From the NCBI RefSeq assembly GCF_023369855.1, contig NZ_JAMBPP010000019.1, positions 1-64,000 on the forward strand: a stretch of 64,000 nucleotides of DNA. The letters run 5' to 3'. Position numbers and translations under genes: made by a program. This stretch comes from Actinotalea alkalitolerans. Lineage in GTDB: Bacteria > Actinomycetota > Actinomycetes > Actinomycetales > Cellulomonadaceae. The notes beneath the pieces are model-generated. The model was given only the letters and a program-made list of their open reading frames with translations, had not been told where the DNA came from and did no database searches. Positions 1 to 9,244 of this stretch are shown here, piece after piece (within the stretch, counting starts at the first letter, position 1; each line of letters opens with the position of its first letter).

Positions 1-1
1 G

Positions 2-199
2 GATGGCGCACGCGCGCACCTGCGGCAGCGGCTCGCCGAGCGGGTGGCGGGGTGCACAATCAGGGACGGCCGATCGGTCGTCTTCGACGACGAGATCGAG
101 CCGTCCTCTGCACCCGGCGATGAGGAGGAGGCGCTCATGATGCACTGGGCGCCGTTCGTCCTACTTGGCGATCCCATCCTGCACTTCACGCGATCGTAG
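2..199 (+). CDS. C-terminal end of a CHAT-domain protease-like protein (partial)
   Basis: The window opens inside this gene; 65 codons remain before the TAG stop at 197-199. The translated end contains WAPFVLLGDP followed by ILHF. A Trp-Ala-Pro-Phe-x-Leu-x-Gly-Asp ending is characteristic of CHAT domains, the caspase-HetF-associated-with-TPR peptidases of clan CD. The catalytic His and Cys would lie upstream, outside the window, so activity cannot be judged. The next gene, 69 bases on and on the same strand, is a caspase-family protease, so two clan CD proteases probably sit in one transcription unit. Seen: reading frame and terminal motif. Inferred: family membership from a short tail only. 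Confidence 0.6.
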   Translation, partial: DGARAHLRQRLAERVAGCTIRDGRSVVFDDEIEPSSAPGDEEEALMMHWAPFVLLGDPILHFTRS

Positions 200-268
200 G
201 GTTGCAGAGGGGCAGAATGGCCTCAGTCGCGACTCGCGACTATCGGGAGCGGGAGGGGCAGGGGGAAC

Positions 269-2779
269 ATGACCAGGCGCGCATTGCTCATCGGCAGTCA
301 GACCGGGGGATTGGCCGGCGCCAACAACGACGTCGCTCTCATGCAGGAGACGCTTGCCGCACGGGGCTTCGAGACTCGCGTCCAGATCGACGAGCAGGCC
401 ACACGCCGGGGGATCATCGACGCGTATCTGAAGCTCATCAGCGACACGGAAGCAGGTTCCACTGACCCGGCCGTCGTGTACTACGCAGGTCATGGCGGCT
501 ACGCATTGGCGAGCGACTGGGCCGAACGCAAGCAGCGCGGGGAGCGCTTCGACATGCGCTACCTCGTCCCGTTCGACATGGAGGCGACGACGGAGACGGA
601 GTTCCGGGGCATTCCAGCCGAGCAGCTCAGCGTGCTGCAGCGGCGGCTGACCGAGAAGACGCGCAACGTCGTCACGATCCTGGACTGCTGCTTCTCAGGG
701 ACGATGTCCCGGGACCCGCGGCTGATGCCTCGGTCGCTGCCGCGCGCCTATCCCATGGACAACGCGTGGGTCGAGCTTGCGGAGCTGGAGCGGCAGGTCC
801 AAGCTGGTGAGCTCCGCGGCTTCTCCAACCCCGACGCGGTACGCGTCGTCGCGTGTGACCCGACACAGTCGGCGTACGAGGAGGACGGGCAACTGGGCCG
901 TCACGGGGTGCTGACGACGCAGTTAGCCCTGATCCTGCGCGAGATGGGGGAGCGGAATGTCAGCTGGCGTGTCTTGGTCGATCGGATCCGCCACCGCATC
1001 AACCGCTCGCTGACTCTCCAGCGTCCGGAGGTCGAAGGTCCGGCCGACCGTCTCCTCTTCAGCCTGGAGGTGCGCCGGGCGATCTACGCCCTACCCGTGA
1101 GGAGCCTCGATGGCCAGCCGAGCATCGAGGCGGCTGGCCTGTTCGGCGTCTCGGTGGGCGACGTCTTTCGGATCCTGAGCGAAGACGAGCAGCCAGTAGT
1201 CACAGCGTCTGTCAGAGCGGTGGTCGACGATCGGGCACAGCTCGACGTACCGTACGGCCTGGCCGTGAACTTGCCCCCGACCCTGCTCGCCGACCCCGTG
1301 AGCGCCACGACGACTCGGGGCGTGCGACTCGACCTCGCCCCGCCGCTGGATGCGGTCGTCGCCAGGGCCGTCGAAGGCTCGCCCCTGCTCCACGTCGCCG
1401 GTGACGCCGAGCCGACCGTGGCGACCATCGTCGGGAACGCGGCACTTCGTGTCCAGGACCCGACCGGCCTGCCGCTCCGCGAGGAGTCCCTTACCAGCGA
1501 CGATGCGGGCGCCTTGCTGGCGGTGCGGCTCGTGGAGCGGATCGCCAGGGCTGAGCGGATGCGAAGTCTGACCAGCAGTCCGGGAGCCGCCGACAGTCTC
1601 CGAGTCCGGGTCGAGTACGCGATCCACGACGACTCCGGCCGGAGGGTCCTTCAGCCCGGAGAGGTGCTCTACCCCGGCGACCGGGTGAACCTCACGATCA
1701 CCAACGTGTCCGACTCAACCCTGTACGTCGGCGTGTTCGACCTCGACACGGCGTACAAGGTCAACCTGCTCCACAACGCGGAGCCAGGAGGCATGAAGCT
1801 GCCCGCGGGAGAATCGAGGGTTCTCGGTGGGGCCAACGGCGGGTCGCTCATGTGGGACGAGGGCGTCCCCGAGGACGCCCCGCGGCTCGAGTCGCTGATG
1901 GTCATCGCGTCGACGGCCCCCCAGGAGTTCACGCTTCTCCAGACCCCCCGAAGTCGGGGCGCGGACGAGCCGCCGCGCTCCGAGCTGGAGCTGCTGCTGC
2001 TGGAGGCGGCTACCGGGCAACGGGCATTTCCGATCGAGGACGACGCGCCCTCGGCGGGGTACCGCGTCCAGACGGTCGACTTCATGCTGAGCCCGGGTGC
2101 GAGGCCGGATACGGCCGAGCCGCCGTTCAGCATCCGGGAGGTCTCGCGATTTGCCACGACCGCGGCCGGGCCGCGTGCGGCGATCCCCCCGCCGTCGCGG
2201 GTCGCTGTGCGGTTGACCGAGCTGCGGGTGCACAACAACAAAGCGCTCTTGAGGTCCGAGGTGCGGCTGGATGCGCTCGTGGTTACCGCCACCCACGACG
2301 GTGTCGTCGCAACGCCGTTCACGTTCCCCTTCCCCGGCATCGCGGACGGGGACCTGCTGCCGATCGACAACCTGCGCGTGTTTCTTGGCCCTGTCCGCGA
2401 TTTCCTCGATATCGCGATCTGGGTGAACCGAAACGACCGCAAGGGTGCAGACCTGGCCCAGCTCTTCGAGACCGCCCTCGCCAAACCTGCGACCCAGGCG
2501 AGTCTCTCGGTCGTCGGCGGACTCGTGCTTGCCGCGCCTCAGGTCGCGGCGGCCGTGGGCGCCGTCGCCGCTGTCGCGAGCATCATCTGCCTCGGCGCGG
2601 ATCTGGTGGGCAAGGCGGTCGGCAAGGAGATCGGCCTGTACCGGACCGGATTCCTGGAGCACGAGCAGTTCGGCGTTGGACGGCATCCCGCGGCGGGCGC
2701 TCGGATGGCGCAAGGGATCTCTTTCGCCTACGAAGTACTCGACGTCTCGCCCCACGCCGGAGGCGGGGGAAAGTCATGA
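269..2779 (+). CDS. caspase-family (peptidase C14) protein with long C-terminal extension
   Basis: An 836-residue protein starting at an ATG preceded by a G-rich ribosome site. Residues 1-270 form a metacaspase-like p20 domain: an LLIGS opening, catalytic His75 in YYAGHGG, and catalytic Cys141 in LDCCFSG. Residues about 450-530 resemble the DUF4384-type beta-domain often attached to bacterial caspases (tntS-like NVSDSTLYVGVFDLD). Residues about 640-735 look beta-rich. Around residues 745-790 there is a long Ala/Val-rich hydrophobic stretch that could insert in or lie on a membrane. There is no signal peptide, so it is cytoplasmic or membrane-associated. Caspase-like proteases in bacterial islands often cut effector or regulator proteins during phage or stress responses; its partner is not evident beyond the CHAT neighbour. 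The catalytic assignment is firm; the role is inferred. Confidence 0.85.
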   Translation: MTRRALLIGSQTGGLAGANNDVALMQETLAARGFETRVQIDEQATRRGIIDAYLKLISDTEAGSTDPAVVYYAGHGGYALASDWAERKQRGERFDMRYLVPFDMEATTETEFRGIPAEQLSVLQRRLTEKTRNVVTILDCCFSGTMSRDPRLMPRSLPRAYPMDNAWVELAELERQVQAGELRGFSNPDAVRVVACDPTQSAYEEDGQLGRHGVLTTQLALILREMGERNVSWRVLVDRIRHRINRSLTLQRPEVEGPADRLLFSLEVRRAIYALPVRSLDGQPSIEAAGLFGVSVGDVFRILSEDEQPVVTASVRAVVDDRAQLDVPYGLAVNLPPTLLADPVSATTTRGVRLDLAPPLDAVVARAVEGSPLLHVAGDAEPTVATIVGNAALRVQDPTGLPLREESLTSDDAGALLAVRLVERIARAERMRSLTSSPGAADSLRVRVEYAIHDDSGRRVLQPGEVLYPGDRVNLTITNVSDSTLYVGVFDLDTAYKVNLLHNAEPGGMKLPAGESRVLGGANGGSLMWDEGVPEDAPRLESLMVIASTAPQEFTLLQTPRSRGADEPPRSELELLLLEAATGQRAFPIEDDAPSAGYRVQTVDFMLSPGARPDTAEPPFSIREVSRFATTAAGPRAAIPPPSRVAVRLTELRVHNNKALLRSEVRLDALVVTATHDGVVATPFTFPFPGIADGDLLPIDNLRVFLGPVRDFLDIAIWVNRNDRKGADLAQLFETALAKPATQASLSVVGGLVLAAPQVAAAVGAVAAVASIICLGADLVGKAVGKEIGLYRTGFLEHEQFGVGRHPAAGARMAQGISFAYEVLDVSPHAGGGGKS

Positions 2780-3045
2780 CCTCCGAGTGAGAGACGTTGC
2801 CGGGCCCGTCGCATTGCCAAAGGAGGGACCCCTTCCGGCGCCTGATCCGCGAGATCGTCCGCGCCGAGGCACCGGCCAACGAAGCAAGCTCGTCCGGCCC
2901 GCAGGGGTCCTTGGCGGGGGTGCCAGCACCGCCGCGACCACCCCGGGGCTGGCCCCACCTCGGGCACCGAAGGGTCGTCCTGGCCGGCTCCAAGCCGTGA
3001 CCCGCCGTGGGCCTCCAGCGGCGATCTACGCTCCGGTCAACCGGC

Positions 3046-3700
3046 TCATCGCAGGTCCGGTGGGCGGAGTACGCTGGCGACCAGGAGCATGCGGAGCCGG
3101 TAGTTGGTGGGATTGCGGTAGTCGCGGGGGGATGAGCCGGTGGAGCTCGATGATCCCGTTAACGGCTTCGGCGCCGCCGTTGTTCGCTCCGCCGGTGGTG
3201 GAGTAGCCCAGGTAGGTATCCTTCTGCTGGCGCAGGGTGCGGCCCAGGCGGGCGATCTCGGGGATCGGGCACCAAGGGAAGGTGGCCACGACGTGCTCGG
3301 CGATGGCCTTGCCGTCGGCGGGGGTGTTGGCGGCGTAGGCCGCGCGGCCTCGCTGGTAGAGAGGGTCCCCGGCGTGTCCCCGGCGTGTCCGCGGTGGCCC
3401 AGGGTGTCCTGCTGGACGCGGCGGCTGACCTCGTCCATGGATTGGGAGGCGAGCTTGACGACGTGGAACGCGTCCAGCACCGGCATCGCCTTCACGGTGC
3501 GTTGCCGATTGCGGGGCCTCCCGACGGTCGGACTTCCGCCGAGGGCTGGACCCCATTTGTTGGTGGCCCAGGAGCCGGAGTCGGTCGGCAAGATCATCTC
3601 GTCGTGATCGAGACTCCCGATCCTGCCGCGCACGACGAAGACATGTCCCGGGTCCGCCATAGCCGGACCGCACCCGTCGAGCAGCCGGGTGGGTGTCGAA
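3046..3700 (-). pseudogene. ISL3-family transposase remnant
   Basis: Read on the minus strand in two overlapping frames, this region keeps recognisable pieces of an ISL3-type DDE transposase. One frame has FVVRGRIGSLDHDEMILPTD and VLDAFHVVKLASQSMDEV, containing the family's catalytic-core style Asp. The other has DTYLGYSTTGGANNGGAEA and NGIIELHR, matching the usual C-terminal part. At least one frameshift separates them and the N-terminal zinc-finger half is missing. It is therefore a dead fragment. The 265 bases between the caspase stop and this remnant hold no gene I can support. Right of about 3700 the sequence changes to an unrelated broken gene. Confidence 0.75.
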
Positions 3701-3712
3701 GCTGCCGGAGGA

Positions 3713-4205
3713 CTACGCCTGCCAGGTCTCGCTGGCGCCAGAACCGTCCTCCCGGACGAAGGTGGTCGCGTGCCGGGAAGCTCCACGCGGTGTCCGGATC
3801 AGAACGCATGGGCTGCACCAGCACCACGGTGCGGACGAGGGTTGCGACGGTCTCGCGGAACTCGCCGAGCTCGATGTCGACCGGGTGCCCCTCGTCGAAC
3901 TCGTACTCGATCCGCAGGTTCTCTCCCGTGGCAGACGTGGCCCCGACACGCGTGTACAGCGCGAGGAGATCGCGCTCTTGGCCGAGAATGAGGAGACGGC
4001 CGGAGCGACCGCACGGATGAGGTTCTGAGCCGACCAGCCGGCCGCGTCCATCTGGTCGCAGAGCGAGGCGGAGCCTACGACCGCCCCACCCGCCCGCTCG
4101 AGGTCCTGCGCGATCAGGTCGACGAGGTCCGCGTCGTAGTCGTCGACCCGCAACACCCCCGCGTTGATCCACTGCGGAGCCTGACGCGCTTCCCCGGACA
4201 CCTGA
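3713..4205 (-). pseudogene. broken gene of unknown function
   Basis: On the minus strand, protein-like sequence runs in one frame (QWINAGVLRVDDYDADLVDL), shifts frame near 4020 into LLILGQERDLLALYTRVG and IEYEFDEGHPVDIELGEFRE, and shifts back near 3790 to end as ATTFVREDGSGASETWQA followed by a stop. Two shifts in about 490 bases argue for a decayed gene rather than one sequencing error. I do not recognise the family. Its 5' end abuts the left end of the downstream IS3 element, so insertion probably removed the start codon. Confidence 0.45.
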
Positions 4206-4241
4206 TCTGAGGTGACGATGTCATCTCCGAGAGGAGTCCTT

Positions 4242-4529
4242 GTGCCTGCAGCCAAGCCGCCGGAGTTCCGGCGTCGAGCAGTGGATCTGGCCCGCAATGG
4301 CCAGCAGCGGGTCGCGAAGATCGCGTCGGATCTGGGGATCAGTGAGTCGTGCCTGCGCCGGTGGATGGCCCAGGACGACGTCGACGCGGGCCGCCGCGAG
4401 GGGCTGTCCAGCGACGAGCGCAAGGAGCTGGTCGAGCTGCGCCGGCGGACCCGGGTGCTGGAGATGGAGAACGAAATCCTCAAACGCGCCTCGGCCTACT
4501 TCGCCCGGGAGAACGTCCTCCCAAAATGA
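4242..4529 (+). CDS. IS3-family transposase OrfA
   Basis: A 95-residue helix-turn-helix DNA-binding subunit. It has the usual start (PPEFRRRAVDLAR), the HTH core (KIASDLGISESCLRRW) and a C-terminal leucine-zipper segment (LEMENEILKRASAYF). The GTG at 4242 is preferred because GAGGAG lies seven bases upstream; an in-frame ATG at 4212 lacks such a site. The stop overlaps the ATG of OrfB (4526), and an AAAA run just before it fits the -1 programmed frameshift that IS3 elements use to make the OrfAB transposase. Since OrfB is truncated, this copy cannot transpose alone. Confidence 0.9.
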   Translation: MPAAKPPEFRRRAVDLARNGQQRVAKIASDLGISESCLRRWMAQDDVDAGRREGLSSDERKELVELRRRTRVLEMENEILKRASAYFARENVLPK

Positions 4530-5116
4530 CCACCCGGCTGGTCCAGGAGCTGGCGGCCGACGGGGTGCCCGTCGCGCTGACCTGCCGGGTGCTCGGCATC
4601 TCCCGCTCGGGCCCGTACGAAGCCCGCGGTCGGGCGCCGAGTGCTCGCCAGGTCGCCGACCAGGCCCTGATCTCGACGATCGTGGCCATCCACCAGGGCT
4701 CGCGGGCGACCTATGGCGCCCCACGGGTCCACGCCGAGCTGCGGCTCGGGCTCGGGGTCGCCTGCGGGCGCAAACGCGTCGCCAGGCTCATGCGCACGGC
4801 CGGGCTGGTCGGTGTGTGTGACCGGCGCAAACGCCGCGGTCAACGCCCGCTGCCGGCCCCCCACGAGGACCTGGTCCAGCGAGGGTTCACCGCCGACGGG
4901 CCGGACCGGTTGTGGTGCACCGACATCACCGAGCACCCCACCAACACCGGCAACGTCTACTGCGCCGCGGTCCTTGACGTGTTCACCCGCAGGGTCGTCG
5001 GGTGGTCGATCGCGGACCACATGCGCTCCGAGCTGGTCGTCGACGCCCTGCAGATGGCGATCTGGCGGCGCCAACCGGCCCCCGGCGCGATCGTGCACGC
5101 GGATCGCGGCAGCCAG
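4526..5116 (+). pseudogene. IS3-family transposase OrfB, truncated by IS30 insertion
   Basis: The reading frame gives a normal IS3 OrfB: an N-terminal HTH_21 region (YGAPRVHAELRL) and the rve catalytic core with LWCTDITEHPT (first Asp), LDVFTRRVVGWSI and IVHADRGSQ (second Asp). Homology stops abruptly at 5116, right after the second Asp, and the following sequence belongs to an IS30-type element. The catalytic Glu and C-terminus are absent from the window. This is a clean insertion or deletion junction rather than gradual decay. Confidence 0.85.
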
Positions 5117-6130
5117 GGCGGACTCAATCGGTCGTCGCAACACCCGGTGATCACGGAGGTGTCGAATGGTGCGACGACAGCAGCAGGCGGATCGGGCTCT
5201 GCGACCGGCGATGCGGTCACCGGGGCGGCCGATCCCGGCCCGGCATGCAGAGCGGGAGTTCTGGCGGCTGATCGCCAAGGGAGAGAGCAGCGAGGAGGCC
5301 GCGGTTCGGGTCGGTGTGTCGTGGCCGGTCGGGTCACGCTGGTTTCGTCACGCTGGCGGGATGGCGCCGTTGCCGCTGGCCGAGCCGACCGGCCGCTACC
5401 TGTCGTTCCACGAGCGCGAGGAACTCGCACTGCTGAGGGCGCGAGGGCTCGGTGTCCGAGCGATCGCCCGTGAGCTGGGGCGTGATCCGGGGACGATCTC
5501 GCGCGAGCTGCGACGCAACGCTGCGACCCGCAGCGGCAAGCTCGAGTACCGGGCGACGGTCGCGCAGTGGAAGGCACAGACCGCCGCCAGGCGCCCAAGC
5601 CAGCCAAGCTCGCCGCGAACCCTCGTCTGCAGGAGTACGTCCAGGTTCGGCTGAGCGGACAGCTGCGGCGGCCCGACGGGATGCTCGCACCCGGGCCGGC
5701 GACGACCTGGAAGGGATTGAACAAGCCGCACCGCGGGGACCGGCGGCGGGCGACGGCGTGGAGCCCAGAGCAGGTCTCGCGGCGTCTGGTCGTGGACTTC
5801 CCCGACGATGAGGACATGCGCATCAGCCACGAGGCGATCTACCAGGCGCTCTGCATCCAGGGGCGCGGGGCGCTCAAGCGCGAGCTGGTGGCTTGCCTGC
5901 GTACGGGACGGGCGTTGCGCAAGCCCCGCGAACGCGCGCACAACCGGCCCCAGGGTCACGTCACCGCCGATGTCGTCCTCAGCGAGCGGCCCGCCGAGGC
6001 CGAGGACCGGGCAGTGCCCGGCCACTGGGAGGGCGACCTGATGATCGGGCTGAGCCGGTCCGCGATCGGCACCGTCGTCGAACGCACCAGCCGCTACTGC
6101 GTCTACCGCCGGCCCGACGGCTCATACGCG
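5117..6130 (+). mobile_element. IS30-family element remnant
   Basis: Begins at the junction inside the IS3 OrfB gene and contains an IS30-type transposase reading frame from 5166. Homology fades near 6110-6130, shortly after the first catalytic Asp, so the right half including the right inverted repeat is missing. I could not define a left terminal repeat because the partner end is gone. Confidence 0.6.
5166..6130 (+). pseudogene. IS30-family transposase, frameshifted and truncated
   Basis: The first part starts at ATG 5166 and has the IS30 N-terminal HTH region (EEAAVRVGVSWPVGSRWFR, then GRYLSFHEREELALLRARG and IARELGRDPGTISRELRRN). Near 5580 the frame shifts and continues as KLAANPRLQEYV, ISHEAIYQALCIQGRGALKR and PGHWEGDLMIG, where Asp is the first catalytic residue. 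The protein then loses similarity soon after VVERTSRY. A frameshift plus loss of two catalytic residues make it inactive. Confidence 0.8.
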
Positions 6131-6310
6131 CGGCTCGCGGCTCCGTCTTGGCCAGCGGCGGCGATCGCCACGCTCTGGACGTCGACAATCGCGACATAGG
6201 CAGCTGCTCGGCGGTTCCGTCGGGATTCGGGGGCACCTGGGATCGCGGGGATTCGGAAGGGCAGCGTCGCCGCGCCAGCAACCTTGACGACGCCCAAGCG
6301 GACGAGGAGC

Positions 6311-6463
6311 ATGCCGATCATGGGCGATGACCGCGTGACTGGCTACGACGGCGCGAAGCGCGTCGTCTATGTGTGCCAGAAGTGCGGCCACAAGAAGCCG
6401 GACGTGGCACGTCGCCCCTGCCCGATGTGCGGCGGACCTATGCGCCCGCCCGCTACCCCTTGA
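6311..6463 (+). CDS. small zinc-ribbon protein
   Basis: A 50-residue open frame starting at ATG 6311, with GAGGAG just upstream. It contains two CxxC pairs (CQKCG and CPMCG) about 17 residues apart, the layout of a rubredoxin-like zinc ribbon that binds one zinc ion. The last codons overlap the 3' end of the convergent membrane-protein gene by 11 bases. I do not recognise a specific family; such proteins often bind nucleic acid or a partner protein. The start could also be the internal Met at 6320. Confidence 0.55.
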   Translation: MPIMGDDRVTGYDGAKRVVYVCQKCGHKKPDVARRPCPMCGGPMRPPATP

Positions 6464-7460
6464 CCGCGGCAGCCTCGATCAGTCGATCCATGGTGAGCAG
6501 CGTCGAGGCGTAGCCCTTCGCGCTCGCGACGGCCGCTTGGTAGCTCGTGGCTGCAACAACGATGAGGAGTACGCCCGGCACGAGTCGCCAGGGCAAAGCA
6601 AGTTCGCCCAGCACGGGCACCGAGGTGATGGCCAACGCGGCCGAGACGAACACCAGGCTCGTGTACATCTCCAGCCGGGTTCTGAAGTGATCATGGAGGA
6701 CAACCAGGCGAGCGGGCACCTTGTGCCGGTTACGCAGGACGAAACCCTCGATGTCGCCCGCCGCGTTCGTCAGCTCGTCCTCAGCCGCCCGGAGCACGTT
6801 GCCCAGCGACGTGGGCATGAAGCGGTGCGTGGCGGGCAGGCGGTTGAGGGTCTGGCTGATGCGGGAGATCTCCGCGCTCACCCACGGGCTGGCCGCCGAC
6901 CACCACTCAAGCGTGTCGGCCTCGGCGGCGTCTTCGGCCGAGAGGTCAGGTGGCCGGGGCGCGCCGCTGAGGTCAGCTTCGATGGCGAGGATAACCATCC
7001 CGGAAGAGCCCTGGAGGAGTAGTTGTTGCTTCGCTCCGGCAAGTCCACGACGCTGCACTCCGTCGAGTCGCTTCGAGAGCCAGGTGCGCCTCCGGACTTG
7101 GAGCCACACCCCGAGGCGGAAGGGCAGCGCGAGCGGACCACTCGCGGGCCAGTAGCCCTCAAGGAATCGGATGGCCTCGAACGAGAAGGCCTGCGTCAGC
7201 AGCGTGGCCACGACCAGTGTTGGCACGGCGAGGACGGCCAGTGCGAGCGCATGGGTCTGGATGGCATCCGCCGCACCCTCGAGGGAGAGTGCACTCTGGC
7301 CGTGGAACTGGATGAGTAGCGCCGCCACGGCGATGAGAAGTGCCCCGGGCAGCCAGGCACTGAGGCTCAGTTGGTTCAGCACGCGAGCAGCGAACGCAGA
7401 GAGTCCCTCGGGGGGCGTGGCTCCCTCTGCTCCGACCTGAGCCGTCTCGCGCTCGCTCAC
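6453..7460 (-). CDS. membrane protein of unknown function, four predicted helices
   Basis: A 335-residue protein from a GTG start. Hydrophobic segments fall near residues 35-55 (LPGALLIAVAALLI), 72-95 (ALALAVLAVPTLVVATLL), 270-290 (LVFVSAALAITSVPVLG) and 295-312 (LVPGVLLIVVAAT). They flank a soluble middle domain of about 170 residues, giving two helical hairpins around a cytoplasmic core. No catalytic motif is visible. The gene is convergent with the zinc-ribbon gene. No strong ribosome site precedes the start, so the true start could be slightly internal. Confidence 0.7.
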   Translation of the reverse strand: MSERETAQVGAEGATPPEGLSAFAARVLNQLSLSAWLPGALLIAVAALLIQFHGQSALSLEGAADAIQTHALALAVLAVPTLVVATLLTQAFSFEAIRFLEGYWPASGPLALPFRLGVWLQVRRRTWLSKRLDGVQRRGLAGAKQQLLLQGSSGMVILAIEADLSGAPRPPDLSAEDAAEADTLEWWSAASPWVSAEISRISQTLNRLPATHRFMPTSLGNVLRAAEDELTNAAGDIEGFVLRNRHKVPARLVVLHDHFRTRLEMYTSLVFVSAALAITSVPVLGELALPWRLVPGVLLIVVAATSYQAAVASAKGYASTLLTMDRLIEAAAVKG

Positions 7461-7780
7461 GCGATCAGCATGGCGCCCGTGTGCTCACCCGATGAACGCA
7501 CACGCCGGGCCGGAGCCCTCGTTCACGTACCGGGGTGTCTGTGCCGATGCACCGCAGGTGACTCCCGACGATCTTCCTCGCTCACGTACGGGGAGGGTGC
7601 CCCACTGGGCCCTGGACGAGGCTGCCGGTAGGACCGAGCCGCCGCAGGAGTGGCGAGGCGCTGAGACCTACGGGGGCACGCACGTGCGGATGCCACGGGT
7701 CGCTCGTCTACCGCGTCGACGCCGGGCCAGCCTGCCGCGACGGACGACCTCGGGCTTGCTCACCGCGGAGAAGCACGAGA
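7461..7780. other. intergenic region without a convincing gene
   Basis: About 320 bases between the membrane-protein start and a broken DUF4352-like gene. Open frames exist on the plus strand but show arginine-rich, low-complexity translations typical of GC-rich non-coding frames. It probably holds the promoter of the minus-strand gene and the missing N-terminus of the broken plus-strand gene. Confidence 0.4.
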
Positions 7781-7782
7781 GT

Positions 7783-8011
7783 GATCGCACTGGTCCACCG
7801 CCCTGGTCGTTGGGGTGATGATTGCTGCGTGGGCTGTCTTCCGCCTGTCCACCGGGGCTCCGGTCGACGTCGAGGACTCTGCACTGACCGCCCAGGGGGC
7901 TGGGCAGGCAAACCTGACCTGCCTGTCCCTGCGTCCGAGCGCACCGTCCCGACGCCTGGTGTAGGGGAGCATGAGACGCCGATCGGCGTCCCACGGGACT
8001 GCTGCAGGGCT
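7783..8011 (+). pseudogene. 5' fragment of a membrane-anchored DUF4352-like gene
   Basis: One plus-strand frame encodes a typical membrane anchor, VVGVMIAAWAVFRLSTG, followed by a polar stretch ending at a stop near 7965. A second frame then reads PTPGVGEHETPIGVP, resembling the linker that precedes DUF4352 domains. The domain itself appears after the IS3 element at 9300-9587. I infer one secreted or membrane-anchored DUF4352 protein split by the insertion and further frameshifted. The link between the halves is inferred from context, not from a continuous frame. Confidence 0.4.
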
Positions 8012-8049
8012 GGTTGACACTCTGACCTGCCCCCCAGCCTGGTTACCAC
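7995..8049 (+). repeat. left inverted repeat of the IS3 element
   Basis: Fifty-five bases that match the reverse complement of 9245-9299 with about eight mismatches, three of them consecutive at 8009-8011. The inner 38 bases start with GGTTGACAC and end with GGTTACCAC. Confidence 0.8.
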
Positions 8050-8093
8050 TTCGGGTCTGGTGGTTCGGCTTCTCGAGAGAGAGGGTCTGAACC

Positions 8094-8390
8094 ATGCCGA
8101 AGCCGTATCCGGCCAAGTTCCGCACCCGAGCGGTCGCGCTCGTGCGGGCCGGAATGCCCGCCACCACCGTCGCTGCCGATCTGGGTATCAGCGGAAGCTG
8201 CCTGCAGAACTGGCTGCGTCAGGATCGCATCGACCGCGGCGAGATCGAGGGTGTCCCGCGGAGCGAGAGTGCCGAGCTGCGACGGGCGCGGGCACGGATC
8301 CGCGAGCTCGAGCGTGAGGTGGAAATCTTGCGGGTCGCCTCGAATCTGCTCGGGCAGGTGGCCCCGCACCCAAAAGGGTCCACCCGGTGA
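8094..8390 (+). CDS. IS3-family transposase OrfA
   Basis: A 98-residue subunit with the family layout: FRTRAVALVRAGMPATTVAA, HTH core ADLGISGSCLQNWL, and a coiled-coil segment (RARARIRELEREVEILRVAS). It differs clearly from the OrfA at 4242, so two different IS3 lineages are present. The stop TGA overlaps the GTG of OrfB at 8387. A CCAAAAGG stretch about 20 bases before the stop is a plausible slippery site for the OrfAB fusion. Confidence 0.9.
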   Translation: MPKPYPAKFRTRAVALVRAGMPATTVAADLGISGSCLQNWLRQDRIDRGEIEGVPRSESAELRRARARIRELEREVEILRVASNLLGQVAPHPKGSTR

Positions 8391-9230
8391 TCGACACCCT
8401 CGTCGCCGCCGGGCATCCGGTCCTGACCTGCTGCCGCGTTCTGGGCGTCAGCAAGCCGGGCTACTACCGCTACCGCAACAGGGCCATGTCCCAGACCCGG
8501 CTGCGCCGGCAGTGGCTCACCGGCCTGATCCGCGAGGTCCACGTCGCCTCGCGCGGCACCTACGGCTACCGGCGGGTGCACGCCGAGCTGACCATGGCGA
8601 TGGACGTGACCGTCAGCTCACGGCTGGTGTTCACGCTCATGCACGACGCAGGGATCTACGGGCTGCCCGGACCCGCCCGGGTCAGACGTCTGCGAGGCGT
8701 CACCACCGCCGGTGACCTGGTCAACCGCAGGTTCCACCGGGTGCGGCCGAACGAGCTCTGGGTCACCGACATCACCGAGCACCCCACCCGTGAGGGCAAG
8801 CTGTACTGCTGCTGCGTGCTGGACGCCTACAGCCGCAAGATCCTCGACCCAGGACACCCGCCTGGTGATCAACGCCCTCGACATGGCCATCAGGAACCGT
8901 GATCCAGCACCGGGAGGGATCGTGCACGCCGATCACGGCGCCCAGTTCACCTCCTGGGCCTTCGGCGACCGCATTCGCCGCGCGGGGCTCATGCCCTCGT
9001 TCGGCTCCGTCGGCGACGGCCTGGACAACGCCATGATGGAGTCGTTCTGGTCCTCGATGCAGATCGAGCTCCTGAACCGGCAACGCTGGAACACCCGCGT
9101 CGAGCTCGCGAACGCGATCTTCGAGTACATCGAGATCTTCCACAACCGCCGCCGACGGCACTCCAGCCTGGGCTACCTCAGCCCGATCGAGTTCGAGCTA
9201 CGCTCCAAATCGCCATCCATCCCAGCCTGA
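8387..9230 (+). pseudogene. IS3-family transposase OrfB with internal frameshift
   Basis: The first frame gives HTH_21 (YGYRRVHAELTM) and the start of the rve core with ELWVTDITEHPT (first Asp) and LDAYSRKIL. At about 8850 the frame shifts, and the rest reads DTRLVINALDMAIRN, IVHADHGAQFTS (second Asp), MMESFWSSMQIELL (Glu) and the terminal YIEIFHNRRRRHSSLGYLSP. The few residues usually found between the two frames (GWSI-like) are missing, so a small internal deletion probably caused the shift. All three catalytic residues survive, but split over two frames. Confidence 0.8.
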
Positions 9231-9244
9231 CCACCACACCGCAG

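Noticed and set aside
2797-3000. 67-codon frame after the caspase gene
   Set aside because: No ribosome site and low-complexity end; could be chance in GC-rich DNA.
6103-6321. 72-codon minus-strand frame (VAIVDVQSVAIAAAG)
   Set aside because: Protein-like in part, but it has no ribosome site, overlaps the zinc-ribbon start and lies partly in IS30 debris.
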